From an uncultured Pseudomonadota bacterium (lineage in GTDB: Bacteria; Pseudomonadota; Gammaproteobacteria; Burkholderiales; SG8-39): DNA of 64,000 nucleotides. The notes beneath the pieces are model-generated. The model was not told where the DNA came from. It did not search any database and was given only the letters and a program-made list of their open reading frames with translations. Both the position numbers and the translations under genes were made by a program. Where the stretch lies: NCBI GenBank assembly GCA_903909415.1, contig CAIVVS010000269.1, positions 15,967-79,966 of the forward strand, given 5' to 3'. Position 1 is the stretch's first letter, and every line of letters starts with the position of its first letter. Shown in pieces: positions 29,189 to 42,596 of this stretch.

Positions 29189-30088
29189 TCATGCGCGCAA
29201 CCAGCGCGCAGGCACGATGTCGGGCATGGGCACCTTCTGGAACCAGTCGCGCGGCGCAACCACCACCTGGTCCGGCGAGTGCGACAGCCATGCGCCCCAC
29301 CAGCTCAGCGTGCTGTTCGCGATCACGTGCCGCCTGCACAGGCTCATCAAGCGCAGGTCCTCGTGGGCCTGTTCCGGCCCGTTGTGCCGGACCAGCGTGG
29401 TCGGAAAATCGAGGCCCAGGTGCGCCTCGGCCCAATCCGGGTCGTCCGAGAACACGAATACCCGGGGTCTGGCCATGCCCCCGGCGGCGATGCGCGCCGC
29501 GCTGCGGTAGTACCCGGCCGGCAGCACGCCCAGCGCGTCGGACAGGAAGGCCTTGCCCGCGTAGTCGCCGCGGCGCACATGCAAGCTGACGGATTCGCAC
29601 GACTCGATTTCCCGCGCCGTGTCCAGGTTTGGCCCCGAAGGCGGGTCGGTCAGTCGGAGGTCGCGGCGCAACTCTCCCGCCATTGCCGAAAAGTATTGCT
29701 CGGACTGCCAATAGCCATCCAGGTACACCTCGGAAGGCGTGGCGAGGATGGCAGGCAGGTAGGTTCCGGCGAATTGGCCGCCGGCCTCGAATACCGATGG
29801 GCGACGCATCCCCAGGGCCACAGCCACCCGCGCACGGATTGCCGCCCAAAGGCTGAAGGAGCCAAGGCCCGCGGCGGCGCGTTCCCTGAGCCTTGCGACC
29901 GCCTCGGGCCCGGCTTCGTCGATCGGGATGGCGAAATGCCGCAGCCCGAAAGCGGCCGATTCACTGCCGTCCCGGTACGCCGCCAGGTCCAGGCGCAAGG
30001 GCACGCGATGCCACGCCGCCAGCGCCCGACCCGCCGCATACATGAACAACTGGTTGCCCAGGCCGCCGCGGATGCGGACGATCACCAT
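29189..30088 (-). CDS. Glycosyltransferase family 11 (alpha-1,2-fucosyltransferase-like)
   Basis: The protein has 299 residues from ATG 30088 (MVIVRIRGGLGNQLF). GT11 motifs are clear: an N-terminal GGLGNQLFMYAAGRAL, then HVRRGDY around residue 170, VFVFSDDPDWA, and a C-terminal VIANSTLSWWGAWLS. Such enzymes transfer fucose to galactose in cell-surface glycans. No other polysaccharide gene is near. It lies alone between the sdh operon and mdh, a position that in many Burkholderiales holds a GntR regulator, so it is out of place and may have been inserted. Confidence 0.85.
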   Translation of the reverse strand: MVIVRIRGGLGNQLFMYAAGRALAAWHRVPLRLDLAAYRDGSESAAFGLRHFAIPIDEAGPEAVARLRERAAAGLGSFSLWAAIRARVAVALGMRRPSVFEAGGQFAGTYLPAILATPSEVYLDGYWQSEQYFSAMAGELRRDLRLTDPPSGPNLDTAREIESCESVSLHVRRGDYAGKAFLSDALGVLPAGYYRSAARIAAGGMARPRVFVFSDDPDWAEAHLGLDFPTTLVRHNGPEQAHEDLRLMSLCRRHVIANSTLSWWGAWLSHSPDQVVVAPRDWFQKVPMPDIVPARWLRA

Positions 30089-30137
30089 CGGGTTGCGCGT
30101 GGCCGCCGCGCCGGGAAAATGAGGGGCATGGAAGCGG

Positions 30138-30143
30138 TATACT
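30138..30143 (+). promoter_or_regulatory. Possible -10 element of mdh promoter
   Basis: TATACT lies about 105 bases before the mdh start in the 160-base gap shared with the divergent glycosyltransferase gene. The -35 region (GAAAAT at 30115-30120) is poor. The remaining leader shows no other clear site apart from the CCAGGGAG ribosome site just before ATG 30249. Confidence 0.3.
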
Positions 30144-30248
30144 AATCGACCGGAATTCAGGAACCTCCCCGCACGGTCGCCACGGCCCGCGCGGAGGATC
30201 CCGGCACCGTCAAAACACACATTCTCAGAACCTTCCAGGGAGTTCCAC

Positions 30249-31238
<990 letters not shown>

Positions 31239-31245
31239 GGCTGAC

Positions 31246-31266
31246 GCGCGGGGCACCGCCCCGCGC
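31246..31266 (+). other. GC-rich hairpin between mdh and the CitE-like gene
   Basis: A perfect 8-base inverted repeat (GCGCGGGG and CCCCGCGC) with a 5-base loop starts 7 bases after the mdh stop. It lacks a T-run, so it is not a standard terminator. It might slow transcription or protect the mdh message from 3' decay before the next gene at 31274. Confidence 0.4.
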
Positions 31267-31273
31267 AGGCGCG

Positions 31274-32272
31274 ATGCCGGTACATCCAAGCGAAGCCCTC
31301 TTTGCCGGGGAGAAATCCTTCCCGGCGATTCCCGTTTGCGAACACTACGCGGGCAGCGAGCGCCTGATCGCCAAGGCGCTCACGCTGCAGCAGGAACTCG
31401 GGCCCCTGTTCGACCTGACCTGCGATTGCGAGGATGGTGCCCGCACCGGCGACGAGGCGGCGCACGTCGCCATGGCCGCGCGCCAGATCGCCGGGGCGGA
31501 CAACCGGCACGACCGCGTCGGCGCGCGCATCCACGATCCCTCGCACCCGCACTGGCGCAAGGACGTGGACGTCCTGGTCGGCGAGGCGGGTTCGCGCCTG
31601 GCCTACCTCACCATCCCCAAGGTCACCGGCGCAGACGACGTCAGCCGGGTGATCGACCATGTCGCCACCGCCACTGCGAAGGCAGGGTTGGCGCGCGGCA
31701 TCCCGCTGCACGTGCTGGTGGAAACCCACGGCGCGCTCGCGCAGGTGCAGGCCATTGCCCGCCTGCCCGGCCTGGAAGTGCTGGATTTCGGCCTGATGGA
31801 TTTCGTGTCCGGCCACCATGGCGCCATCCCGGCCTCGGCCATGCGCTCACCCGGCCAGTTCGAGCACCACCTGCTTGCCCGCGCCAAGGCGGAGATCGCC
31901 GCCGCCGCGCTGGCCAACGGCCTGGTGCCCTCGCACAACGTCACGCTGGACCTGAAGGACGCGCAGCGCACCTACGAGGATGCGCGCCGTGCCCGCCAGC
32001 AGTTCGGCTACCTGCGCATGTGGAGCATCCATCCGCTCCAGATCCGCCCCATCATCAACGCCATGAAGCCGGCGCAGGACGAGGTCGAGGAAGCTTCGGC
32101 CATCCTGCTTGCCGCGCAGGCCGCCGGCTGGGGCCCGATCCAGCATGACGGCGAACTGCACGACCGCGCGACCTACCGCTATTACTGGCAGGTGCTGCAG
32201 AAGGCCCAGCTGACCGGCGTCGCCGTGTCGCAGGCCGCACTCGGCGCCTTCTTTCCCGACCACGCACACTGA
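31274..32272 (+). CDS. CitE/HpcH-HpaI family CoA-ester lyase-like protein
   Basis: The protein has 332 residues. It shows the CitE-type barrel: an acidic [10 protein letters not shown] metal-binding segment, the conserved [30 protein letters not shown] with the catalytic Glu, and [15 protein letters not shown]. Family members cleave or form citramalyl-, malyl- or citryl-CoA. There is no citrate lyase alpha or gamma gene, so it is not part of a citrate lyase complex. It is encoded between mdh and prpB, suggesting a role in C3/C4 acyl-CoA turnover. Confidence 0.75.
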   Translation: MPVHPSEALFAGEKSFPAIPVCEHYAGSERLIAKALTLQQELGPLFDLTCDCEDGARTGDEAAHVAMAARQIAGADNRHDRVGARIHDPSHPHWRKDVDVLVGEAGSRLAYLTIPKVTGADDVSRVIDHVATATAKAGLARGIPLHVLVETHGALAQVQAIARLPGLEVLDFGLMDFVSGHHGAIPASAMRSPGQFEHHLLARAKAEIAAAALANGLVPSHNVTLDLKDAQRTYEDARRARQQFGYLRMWSIHPLQIRPIINAMKPAQDEVEEASAILLAAQAAGWGPIQHDGELHDRATYRYYWQVLQKAQLTGVAVSQAALGAFFPDHAH

Positions 32273-32291
32273 GCCGCACAGGGACACGACC

Positions 32292-33182
32292 ATGGGCATG
32301 ACATCCGCAGGCGCGCGCTTCCGCGCCGCCCTCCGAGAAGAATCACCGCTGCAGTGCATAGGCACGATCAACGCCTACCACGCCCGCCTCGCCGAGCGTT
32401 CCGGCTACAAGGCCATCTACCTCTCCGGTGGCGGCGTCGCCGCCGGGTCGCTGGGCCTGCCCGACCTCGGGATCTCCAACCTGGACGACGTCCTGACCGA
32501 CATCCGGCGCATCACCGACGTGTGCTCCCTGCCGCTGCTGGTGGACGTGGACACCGGCTTCGGCTCCTCGGCGTTCAACATCGCGCGGACCACCCGCTCG
32601 CTGGTGAAGTTCGGCGCCGGCGCCATGCACATCGAGGACCAGGTCGGCGCCAAGCGCTGCGGCCACCGTCCCGGCAAGGAACTGGTCTCCACCGGCGAGA
32701 TGGTCGACCGCATCAAGGCCGCGGTGGACGCGCGCACCGACCCCGACTTCTTCATCATGGCTCGCACCGATGCGCTGGCCGTCGAGGGCCTGCAGGCGGC
32801 GATCGACCGCGCCTGTGCCTGCGTCGAGGCCGGCGCCGACGGCATCTTTCCCGAGGCCATGACCGAACTGTCCATGTACCGCCAGTTCGCCGACGCGGTG
32901 AAGGTGCCCATTCTCGCGAACATCACCGAGTTCGGCTCCACCCCGCTGTTCACCCTGGACGAGCTGCGCTCGGCCAAGGTCGCGCTCGCGCTCTACCCGC
33001 TGTCGGCGTTCCGGGCGATGAACAAGGCCGCGCTCGCGGTCTACCAGGCTGTCCGGCGCGACGGCACCCAGAAGAACGTCGTGGACGCGATGCAGACCCG
33101 CGCGGAGCTGTATGACTTCCTCGACTACCACGCGTACGAGAACAAGCTCGACCAGCTGTTCGCGAAGGAGAAATCGAAATGA
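32292..33182 (+). CDS. prpB: 2-methylisocitrate lyase
   Basis: The protein has 296 residues of the isocitrate-lyase superfamily. The diagnostic KRCGH motif carries the catalytic Cys, and [11 protein letters not shown] and [11 protein letters not shown] follow. PrpB cleaves 2-methylisocitrate to pyruvate and succinate. Its stop overlaps the prpC start by 4 bases. Length and motifs agree with PrpB rather than isocitrate lyase, which is much longer. Confidence 0.95.
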   Translation: MGMTSAGARFRAALREESPLQCIGTINAYHARLAERSGYKAIYLSGGGVAAGSLGLPDLGISNLDDVLTDIRRITDVCSLPLLVDVDTGFGSSAFNIARTTRSLVKFGAGAMHIEDQVGAKRCGHRPGKELVSTGEMVDRIKAAVDARTDPDFFIMARTDALAVEGLQAAIDRACACVEAGADGIFPEAMTELSMYRQFADAVKVPILANITEFGSTPLFTLDELRSAKVALALYPLSAFRAMNKAALAVYQAVRRDGTQKNVVDAMQTRAELYDFLDYHAYENKLDQLFAKEKSK

Positions 33183-34339
33183 GTGACGCCCCCGAAGCCA
33201 AGGCCGGCCCCAAACCCAAGAAGTCGGTCGCCCTGTCCGGCGTGCCCGCGGGCAACACCGCGCTGTGCACGGTCGGCCGCAGCGGCAACGACCTGCACTA
33301 CCGTGGCTACGACATCCTGGACTTCGCCGATGACGCCGAGTTCGAGGAAGTCGCCTACCTGCTGGTGCACGGCAAGCTGCCGAACGCCGCCGAGCTCGCC
33401 GGCTACAAGACCCGGCTCAAGGGCATGCGCGGGCTGCCCGCCAACGTGAAGGCGGCGCTGGAGTGGATCCCCGCCTCCGCCCACCCGATGGACGTGATGC
33501 GAACCGGCGTGTCCATGCTGGGCTGCACGCTGCCGGAGAAGGACGACCACAACATGCCGGGCGCGCGCGACATCGCCGACCGGCTGATGGCCTCGCTCGG
33601 CTCGATGCTACTCTACTGGTACCACTACAGCCACAACGGCCGGCGCATCGAGGTCGAGACCGGCGACGACTCCATCGGCGGGCACTTCCTGCACCTGCTG
33701 CTGGGCCGCGAACCCTCCGCCGAGTGGGTGCGCGCGATGCACACCTCGCTGATCCTGTATGCCGAGCACGAGTTCAACGCCTCGACCTTCGCGTGCCGCG
33801 TGGTGGCCGGCACCGGCGCCGACATGTACAGCGCCATCACCGGCGGCATCGGCGCGCTCAAGGGCCCGAAGCACGGCGGCGCCAACGAGGTCGCGCTGGA
33901 GGTGCAGCAGCGCTACGACGGCCCGGACGACGCCGAGGCCGACGTGGTGCGCCGCATCCAGGCCAAGGAGATCGTGATCGGCTTCGGCCACCCGGTCTAC
34001 ACCACCGGCGACCCGCGCAACAAGGTGATCAAGGAGGTCGCGCGCCGGCTGTCGAAGAAGCAAGGCGACATGAAGCTGTTCGACATCGCCGAGCGGCTCG
34101 AGACCGTGATGTGGCGCGAGAAGAAGATGTTCCCGAACCTCGACTGGTTCAGCGCCGTGTCCTACAACATGATGCAGGTCCCCACGGCGATGTTCACGCC
34201 GATCTTCGTGATCGCGCGCACCTCCGGCTGGGCGGCCCACGTCATCGAGCAGCGCATCGACGGCAAGATCATCCGCCCCGGGGCGAACTACACCGGGCCG
34301 GACAACCGCAAGTGGGTCCCGCTGAAGGACCGCAAGTAG
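33179..34339 (+). CDS. prpC: 2-methylcitrate synthase
   Basis: The protein has 386 residues. The citrate-synthase fold shows [32 protein letters not shown] and [15 protein letters not shown]. It is shorter than GltA, lacks the NADH-binding N-terminal domain, and lies between prpB and prpD, so methylcitrate synthase is the natural call. It condenses propionyl-CoA and oxaloacetate. It has a 16-residue Lys/Pro-rich N-terminus before the conserved domain. Confidence 0.95.
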   Translation: MSDAPEAKAGPKPKKSVALSGVPAGNTALCTVGRSGNDLHYRGYDILDFADDAEFEEVAYLLVHGKLPNAAELAGYKTRLKGMRGLPANVKAALEWIPASAHPMDVMRTGVSMLGCTLPEKDDHNMPGARDIADRLMASLGSMLLYWYHYSHNGRRIEVETGDDSIGGHFLHLLLGREPSAEWVRAMHTSLILYAEHEFNASTFACRVVAGTGADMYSAITGGIGALKGPKHGGANEVALEVQQRYDGPDDAEADVVRRIQAKEIVIGFGHPVYTTGDPRNKVIKEVARRLSKKQGDMKLFDIAERLETVMWREKKMFPNLDWFSAVSYNMMQVPTAMFTPIFVIARTSGWAAHVIEQRIDGKIIRPGANYTGPDNRKWVPLKDRK

Positions 34340-34395
34340 CCATCCGCAGGCAGCAGAGCAACATTCCCGACAACGCAACCGAAACGGCACATCCC

Positions 34396-35838
34396 ATGTC
34401 CTCGCACATCTCCAACGTCCGCCCGAAACCCGACAAGGTCCTGACCGACATCGTCGACTACGTCACCAAGTACAAGGTCAAGAGCACGGAGGCATACAAC
34501 ACCGCCCGCCTGTGCCTGATCGACACGCTGGGTTGCGGCCTCGAGGCGCTGGAATACCCGGCCTGCACCAAGCTGCTCGGCCCGGTCGTGCCCGGCACGG
34601 TGGTGCCCAATGGCGCGAAGGTCCCTGGCACCCAGTTCCAGCTCGACCCCATCCAGGCGGCGTTCAACATCGGCACCATGATCCGCTGGCTGGACTTCAA
34701 CGACACCTGGCTGGCCGCTGAGTGGGGCCATCCTTCGGACAACCTGGGCGGCATCCTCGCCACCGCCGACTGGTTGTCGCGCACCGCCGTGGCCGCGGGC
34801 AAGAAGCCGCTGACAATGCAGGACGTGCTCACCGGCATGATCAAGGCGCACGAGATCCAGGGCGTGATCGCGCTGGAGAACTCCTTCAACCGCGTCGGCC
34901 TGGACCACGTGGTGCTGGTGAAGGTGGCGTCGACCGCCGTGGTCGCGCAGATGCTCGGCCTGTCGCGTGACGAGATCATCAACACCGTGTCGCTGGCCTG
35001 GGTGGACGGCCAGTCGCTGCGCACCTACCGCCATTCGCCCAACACCGGTTCGCGCAAGTCCTGGGCCGCCGGCGACGCGACCTCGCGCGCGGTGCGCCTG
35101 GCACTGATCGCCCGCACCGGCGAGATGGGCTACCCCTCGGTGCTGAGCGCCAAGGGCTGGGGCTTCTACGACGTGCTGTTCAAGGGCAAGCCCTTCACCT
35201 TCCAGCGCCCCTACGGCAGCTACGTGATGGAACACGTGCTGTTCAAGATCTCGTTCCCGGCCGAGTTCCATGCCCAGACCGCGGTCGAGGCGGCAGTCAC
35301 GCTTCACCCCGAGGTCAAGGACAAGCTCGACAAGATCGCCCGCATCGAGATCACCACGCACGAGTCGGCGATCCGCATCATCGACAAGACCGGCCCACTG
35401 GACAACCCGGCCGACCGCGACCACTGCATCCAGTACATGGCCGCCATCGGCCTGCTCAAGGGCAACCTGACGGCCGCCGACTACGAGGACTCCGTGGCGC
35501 GCGACCCGCGCGTGGACGCGCTGCGCGCCAAGATGGTCTGCATCGAGAACAAGCAGTACTCGAAGGACTACCTGGACCCGGCCAAGCGCTCGATCGCCAA
35601 CCAGCTGCAGGTGATCTACAAGGACGGCAGCAAGAGCCGCAAGGTCGCCGTAGAATATCCGATCGGCCACCGCCGCCGCCGCAAGGAAGGCATCCCGGTG
35701 CTCGAAGCCAAGTTCAGGACCAACCTCGCACGGCGCTTCCCCGCCAGGCAGGCCGGCAACATCCTCGCCCTGTGCCAGGACGCGCGCCGCCTCGCGGCCA
35801 CGCCGGTGCATGAATTCGTCGACCTGTTCGTCATCTAA
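34396..35838 (+). CDS. prpD: 2-methylcitrate dehydratase
   Basis: The protein has 480 residues from ATG 34396; the longer open frame reads through prpC. MmgE/PrpD family features are [38 protein letters not shown] and [17 protein letters not shown]. PrpD dehydrates 2-methylcitrate to cis-2-methylaconitate without an iron-sulfur cluster; hydration is then done by aconitase. acnA follows 26 bases downstream, providing that step. Confidence 0.96.
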   Translation: MSSHISNVRPKPDKVLTDIVDYVTKYKVKSTEAYNTARLCLIDTLGCGLEALEYPACTKLLGPVVPGTVVPNGAKVPGTQFQLDPIQAAFNIGTMIRWLDFNDTWLAAEWGHPSDNLGGILATADWLSRTAVAAGKKPLTMQDVLTGMIKAHEIQGVIALENSFNRVGLDHVVLVKVASTAVVAQMLGLSRDEIINTVSLAWVDGQSLRTYRHSPNTGSRKSWAAGDATSRAVRLALIARTGEMGYPSVLSAKGWGFYDVLFKGKPFTFQRPYGSYVMEHVLFKISFPAEFHAQTAVEAAVTLHPEVKDKLDKIARIEITTHESAIRIIDKTGPLDNPADRDHCIQYMAAIGLLKGNLTAADYEDSVARDPRVDALRAKMVCIENKQYSKDYLDPAKRSIANQLQVIYKDGSKSRKVAVEYPIGHRRRRKEGIPVLEAKFRTNLARRFPARQAGNILALCQDARRLAATPVHEFVDLFVI

Positions 35839-35864
35839 GCGCGCGCCGCAACCCGGAGATTCCG

Positions 35865-38573
<2,709 letters not shown>

Positions 38574-38599
38574 TCAAGCCCGGCCCCGGAACCGCTGAT

Positions 38600-38642
38600 G
38601 GCGGATGCAGCGCGACCCTGCGTTGCATCCGCCTTTTCGTTT
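38600..38642 (+). terminator. Rho-independent terminator after acnA
   Basis: A 13-base stem (left arm 38600-38612, right arm 38621-38633, one G-T pair) with an 8-base loop is followed directly by TTTTCGTTT. It lies 26 bases after the acnA stop. It is the most convincing intrinsic terminator in the window and ends the mdh-prp-acnA block. It ends 2 bases before the proposed start of the next gene. Confidence 0.9.
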
Positions 38643-38644
38643 CC

Positions 38645-39103
38645 ATGGGCCTGATCACTTCCCTGCTCGCGCTGCTCGGCTGCACGCCCGGCGTGGAGTC
38701 GCTGCAAGCCGGCGTGTCCACGACGGAACAGGTTCGCGCCGCGCTGGGCGAACCCGGTTCCGAATGGCGCAACGCCGACGGCACGGTGACGCTGGAGTTC
38801 CCGCGCGGCCCGCAGGGCACGGTCACCTACATGGCCACGATGCGCGCCGACGGCGTGCTCGCGCGCATCGACCAGGTGCTGTCCGAGCCGTGGTTCGCGA
38901 AGGCCGTGGCCGGGATGTCGCAGGACGAGGTTCGCCGCCTGTTGGGCAAGCCGATGCAGGTTGCGCGCTTTCCCGGCCCGGACGGGGAAACCTGGTCGTG
39001 GCGGTATGAGGAGCGGCCCATGGCCGTGAAGCAGTTCCACGCGCATTTCGATGCGACGGGCAAGCTGTCCCGCACCTCGCGCAGCGACGACGCCACGCCC
39101 TGA
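38645..39103 (+). CDS. BamE/SmpA-like lipoprotein
   Basis: The protein has 152 residues from ATG 38645. The short signal MGLITSLLALLGC ends in a lipobox LLGC, so it should be lipidated. Two BamE-like repeats follow: GVSTTEQVRAALGEP and GMSQDEVRRLLGKP, each with a beta strand rich in aromatic residues. It may be an outer-membrane assembly or stability factor, though true BamE is shorter and has one such domain. The start is doubtful: no ribosome site precedes it, and in-frame codons upstream encode a basic, signal-like stretch that runs through the acnA terminator. Confidence 0.65.
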   Translation: MGLITSLLALLGCTPGVESLQAGVSTTEQVRAALGEPGSEWRNADGTVTLEFPRGPQGTVTYMATMRADGVLARIDQVLSEPWFAKAVAGMSQDEVRRLLGKPMQVARFPGPDGETWSWRYEERPMAVKQFHAHFDATGKLSRTSRSDDATP

Positions 39104-39121
39104 ACACGCTGGCAGTACGGC

Positions 39122-39517
39122 CTAGCCGTCGGTGAAGCGCCGGATCAGCCTGCGGTCGCGCTTGGTTGGCCTGCCGGCGCGCTCGCCCACCGGCGCCAAT
39201 CCCGCCTCCCGCAACGCCTCCGCAGCCTGCCGTCGTTCCACGCTCTCGGGTGTCTCCTCGTAGAGCAACCTGGCCTGGGGAGCCGGTCCGCGCCGGTCGT
39301 CCAATCCGCGCACCAATACGCTGGTCACCTGCTGCCCGATGCGGATGTCGAGCAGGTCGCCGGGACGCAGTGCGTGGGAAGCCTTGCAGCGTTCCCCGTG
39401 CAGGCGCACCGCACCGCCCTGCACCGCGTCCGCAGCCAGGCTCCGGGTCTTGAAAAAGCGCGCTGCCCAAAGCCACTTGTCCAGCCGGACTCGCTCGGGA
39501 GACTCTTCTTTATTCAA
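39122..39517 (-). CDS. hslR: S4-domain RNA-binding protein, Hsp15-like
   Basis: The protein has 131 residues from a TTG start at 39517; no ATG or GTG fits. The S4 domain VRLDKWLWAARFFKTRSLAADAVQGGAV and a basic C-terminal tail match HslR (Hsp15), which recycles nascent-chain-blocked 50S subunits after heat shock. It is convergent with the lipoprotein gene (18 bases apart). The sequence immediately upstream of the start is an AT-rich element similar to the one before the ACMS decarboxylase gene. Confidence 0.87.
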   Translation of the reverse strand: MNKEESPERVRLDKWLWAARFFKTRSLAADAVQGGAVRLHGERCKASHALRPGDLLDIRIGQQVTSVLVRGLDDRRGPAPQARLLYEETPESVERRQAAEALREAGLAPVGERAGRPTKRDRRLIRRFTDG

Positions 39518-39542
39518 TTAAAACAGCCACTTGTGTTGTTTT
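39516..39542. promoter_or_regulatory. AT-rich element, copy A (matches 59601-59627)
   Basis: This 27-base segment agrees with 59601-59627 at 23 positions, including the shared core CAGCCACTT and flanking AATTAAA and TGTTTT. Here it contains a perfect 6-base inverted repeat, AAAACA and TGTTTT, 11 bases apart. It overlaps the hslR TTG start and the region after the FGE-like gene. It may be a regulator site or a small dispersed repeat. Confidence 0.35.
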
Positions 39543-39558
39543 CGGTCAATTTTGGCGG

Positions 39559-40401
39559 TCAGCCTGAGGCCACGCAGCGAAAACCGATGTTGTGGTGGCC
39601 CGCCACAGGGCTGCGCGACACGCGCCGCCCACGCTGCGTGGTGGTGAGGTCCTCGGGCCGGGCGTCGTGCCCACCGCCGCGCGTGCCACGCTCACCCGCG
39701 GATTCCAGGTCCTCTCGCCCGTCGTCGGCGCGCCACGGGTAGGGACGGTAGAGGCTGGATACCCACTCCCAGCCGTTGCCCGCCATGTCGAGCGCACCGT
39801 AGGGGCTCGCACCGGCCGGAAGCCGCCCCACCGGTGCCAGCTCGTTCCAGCCCTTGCCGTACCAGGCGCGGGTCGCGTCCGGCGGCTGGTTGCCCCAGGG
39901 ATAGCGCCGTCCGTCGTCGCCCCGCGCAGCGCGCTCCCACTCGGCTTCTGTGGGCAGGCGCGCGCCGCGCCAGGCGCAGTAGGCACGCGCGCCGAACCAG
40001 GTCGCCTCGACCATCGCGTGGTCCTCATGGCCGGGATCGGCGCGCCAGCGCCCGTCCACCAAATGGATGCGCGCGTCGCTGTCGTCGTCGTCAAACAGGC
40101 GCCGGCCCGCCGCATCGCGCAGGCCCGCCACCTGGAGGAAGCGCGCGAACTGGGCATTGGTGACCTGCAGCCGGTCGATGCGGAACGCGGCAATGCTGAT
40201 CCGGTGCGCGGGACGCTCGTCCTCGGGACCGTCATCGCGGCCCATGGTGAAGCTGCCCGCCGGCACCGCCACCCTGTCAGCGAGGTCGGCAGCCATTGCG
40301 CCGATGCACAGGAGCGCGGCGCAAACAAAAACGCCGCCGGAGATCACGCTCCGGCGGCGTTCACCTCCAAGCCGCGCGAACAGCGCGCCGCCTGCGGCCA
40401 T
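39559..40401 (-). CDS. FGE-sulfatase (SUMF1-like) domain protein, secreted
   Basis: The protein has 280 residues from ATG 40401. After RLGGERRRSV a hydrophobic segment ends in GAMAAD, a likely signal peptide. The formylglycine-generating-enzyme-like domain runs from VPAGSFTMG through RLPTEAEWERAARG, YPWGN and DMAGNGWEW to GFRCVA. The two catalytic Cys of true FGE, normally near the RGGSW segment, are absent (RGGGHDARPEDL), so sulfatase activation is unlikely. It follows the aldolase gene by 5 bases, at the end of the minus-strand catabolic run. Confidence 0.8.
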   Translation of the reverse strand: MAAGGALFARLGGERRRSVISGGVFVCAALLCIGAMAADLADRVAVPAGSFTMGRDDGPEDERPAHRISIAAFRIDRLQVTNAQFARFLQVAGLRDAAGRRLFDDDDSDARIHLVDGRWRADPGHEDHAMVEATWFGARAYCAWRGARLPTEAEWERAARGDDGRRYPWGNQPPDATRAWYGKGWNELAPVGRLPAGASPYGALDMAGNGWEWVSSLYRPYPWRADDGREDLESAGERGTRGGGHDARPEDLTTTQRGRRVSRSPVAGHHNIGFRCVASG

Positions 40402-40406
40402 GCTGC

Positions 40407-41444
40407 TCAGGCTGCCTTGCCCGCGGCCGCGTCGCGGCTCTTGCTCAGGTCCAGCGCGACGTCGACGATCATGTCTTCCTGTCCGCCGACCATGCGGCGC
40501 TTGCCCAGTTCGGCCAGGATGTCGAAGGTCGGGATGCCGTACTTCTCCGAGGCGGTCTCGGCATGGCGCAGGAAGCTGGAATACACGCCGGAGTAGCCCA
40601 GCGCCAGCGTCTCGCGGTCCACGCGCACCGGGCGGTCCTGCAGCGGGCGCACCAGGTCGTCGGCGGCGGACATCAGCTTCTGCAGGTCGCAGCCGTGGTC
40701 CACGCCCATGCGGTCGAGCACGCCGATCAGCACCTCCAGCGGCGTGTTGCCCGCGCCCGCGCCCATGCCGGCCAGCGAGGCGTCGATGCGGTAGCAGCCC
40801 TCTTCCATCGCGATGATGGAGTTGGCCACGCCCAGCGACAGGTTGTGGTGGCAGTGGATGCCGACCTCGGTCTCGGGCTTGAGGATGTCGCGCAGCGCGC
40901 GGGTCTTGTCGCGCGCGTCGGCCATCAGCATCGCGCCGCCGGAGTCGGTCACGTACACGCACTGCGCGCCGTAGGACTCCATCATCTTGGCCTGCTCCGC
41001 GAGCTTCTGCGGGCTGATCATGTGCGCCATCATCAGGAAGCCCACGGTGTCCATGCCGAGCTTGCGGGCATGTTCCATGTGCTGCCTGGAGATGTCGGCC
41101 TCGGTGCAGTGCGTGGCGATGCGCACGGTGCGCGCGCCGGCCTTGTAGGCGGCTTCCAGGTCGTGCACGGTTCCGATGCCGGGGATCAGCAGCGTGGCCA
41201 CCTGCGAGTGCTTGACCACGCCGGCCACCGCCTCGATCCACTCGAGGTCAGTGTGCAGGCCGAAGCCGTAATTGAAGCTGGAGCCGGCCAGTCCGTCGCC
41301 GTGGGAAATCTCGATGGAATCGACCTTGGCCTCGTCCAGCGCCTTGGCGATGGCCGCGACCTGCGGCACGGTGTACTGGTGGCGGCGTGGGTGCTGCCCG
41401 TCGCGCAGCGTCACGTCGGAGATGTAGACCTTTTTCTTTGCCAT
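40407..41444 (-). CDS. mhpE: 4-hydroxy-2-oxovalerate aldolase
   Basis: The protein has 345 residues. The DRE-TIM-type barrel begins [16 protein letters not shown] with metal and substrate residues, and [16 protein letters not shown] supplies the metal His pair. DmpG/MhpE/NbaI enzymes cleave 4-hydroxy-2-oxovalerate to pyruvate and acetaldehyde and channel the aldehyde to the partner dehydrogenase, encoded 51 bases upstream. This is the penultimate step of the 3-hydroxyanthranilate route in this island. Confidence 0.96.
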   Translation of the reverse strand: MAKKKVYISDVTLRDGQHPRRHQYTVPQVAAIAKALDEAKVDSIEISHGDGLAGSSFNYGFGLHTDLEWIEAVAGVVKHSQVATLLIPGIGTVHDLEAAYKAGARTVRIATHCTEADISRQHMEHARKLGMDTVGFLMMAHMISPQKLAEQAKMMESYGAQCVYVTDSGGAMLMADARDKTRALRDILKPETEVGIHCHHNLSLGVANSIIAMEEGCYRIDASLAGMGAGAGNTPLEVLIGVLDRMGVDHGCDLQKLMSAADDLVRPLQDRPVRVDRETLALGYSGVYSSFLRHAETASEKYGIPTFDILAELGKRRMVGGQEDMIVDVALDLSKSRDAAAGKAA

Positions 41445-41495
41445 GGTGGTGTCCTCAGTATCTTTCCGGGTGTAACAAGCGGGTTGTCGCCCGCT

Positions 41496-42443
41496 TCAGG
41501 CGGCGATGGCGAACTTGCTCTCGGCGAGCGCGTCGGCCGCGGCCATCGCGGCCGAGGTCATGATGTCCAGGTTGCCCGCGTAGGCTGGCAGGTAGTGGCC
41601 CGCCCCCTCGACCTCGAGGAACACGGTGACCTTCAGGCCGTGGCGCTGGCCGATGCCGGGGATGTTCAGCGGACGGTCGGCCGGGATCTTCTCGAACTGC
41701 ACGCGCTGCTTGAGGCGGTAGCCGGGCACGTAGGCCGCGACCTTGGCCACGGTCTCGTCGATGGACTTGCGGATCGCGTCCTCGTCGGCGCCTTCCTCGG
41801 CCAGGCAGTACACCGTGTCGCGCATGATCAGCGGCGGCTCGGCCGGGTTCAGGATGATCAGCGCCTTGCCCTGCGCGGCGCCGCCCAGCTTGATGATGGC
41901 GCGCGAGGTGGTTTCGGTGAACTCGTCGATGTTGGCGCGGGTGCCGGGACCGGCGGACTTGCTGGAGATCGAGGCGACGATCTCGGCATAGTGCACCTTG
42001 GCGATGCGCGACACCGCCCAGACCATGGGGATGGTCGCCTGGCCGCCGCAGGTCACCATGTTGATGTTCGGGCTGTCCAGGTGCTCGGCGAGGTTCACCA
42101 CCGGGATCACGTACGGGCCGATGGCCGCGGGCGTCAGGTCGATCACCTGCACGCCGTGCTTCTGCAGCACCTCGTTGTGCTTCGCGTGCGCGCCGGCGGA
42201 GGTGGCGTCGAACGCGATCTTGATGTCCTTGAAGTTGGGCAGCTTGACCAGGCCGTCGATGCCCTCGTGGGTCACCGGCACGTTCAGGCGCTTGGCGCGC
42301 GCCAAGCCGTCGGAGGCCGGGTCGATGCCGACCATGGCACCCATGGACAGGTGCTTGGAATAGCGCATCACCTTGATCATCAGGTCGGTGCCGATGTTGC
42401 CCGAGCCGATGATCGCCACCGGTACGCGAACGTCCTTGTTCAT
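41496..42443 (-). CDS. mhpF: Acetaldehyde dehydrogenase (acylating)
   Basis: The protein has 315 residues. It shows NAD-binding [29 protein letters not shown], catalytic Cys132 in [11 protein letters not shown], and [15 protein letters not shown]. It converts acetaldehyde, CoA and NAD+ to acetyl-CoA in a complex with the aldolase. It is the DmpF/BphJ/NbaJ family. The 152 bases between it and the decarboxylase gene upstream hold nothing I recognise. Confidence 0.96.
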   Translation of the reverse strand: MNKDVRVPVAIIGSGNIGTDLMIKVMRYSKHLSMGAMVGIDPASDGLARAKRLNVPVTHEGIDGLVKLPNFKDIKIAFDATSAGAHAKHNEVLQKHGVQVIDLTPAAIGPYVIPVVNLAEHLDSPNINMVTCGGQATIPMVWAVSRIAKVHYAEIVASISSKSAGPGTRANIDEFTETTSRAIIKLGGAAQGKALIILNPAEPPLIMRDTVYCLAEEGADEDAIRKSIDETVAKVAAYVPGYRLKQRVQFEKIPADRPLNIPGIGQRHGLKVTVFLEVEGAGHYLPAYAGNLDIMTSAAMAAADALAESKFAIAA

Positions 42444-42596
42444 GAAGCCTCCAGAATTTGCCCGGTCCCGCGCATGCGGCGGGACGGCCGGGTCCGCGCC
42501 GGGCGCGGATGGATCGATCCCGCGCCAGCGCGCGGGAAGCCCTGCATTTTACGCCTCCCGCGCCTGCCTACCCGCACGGGAGGGTGACACCCGCGT

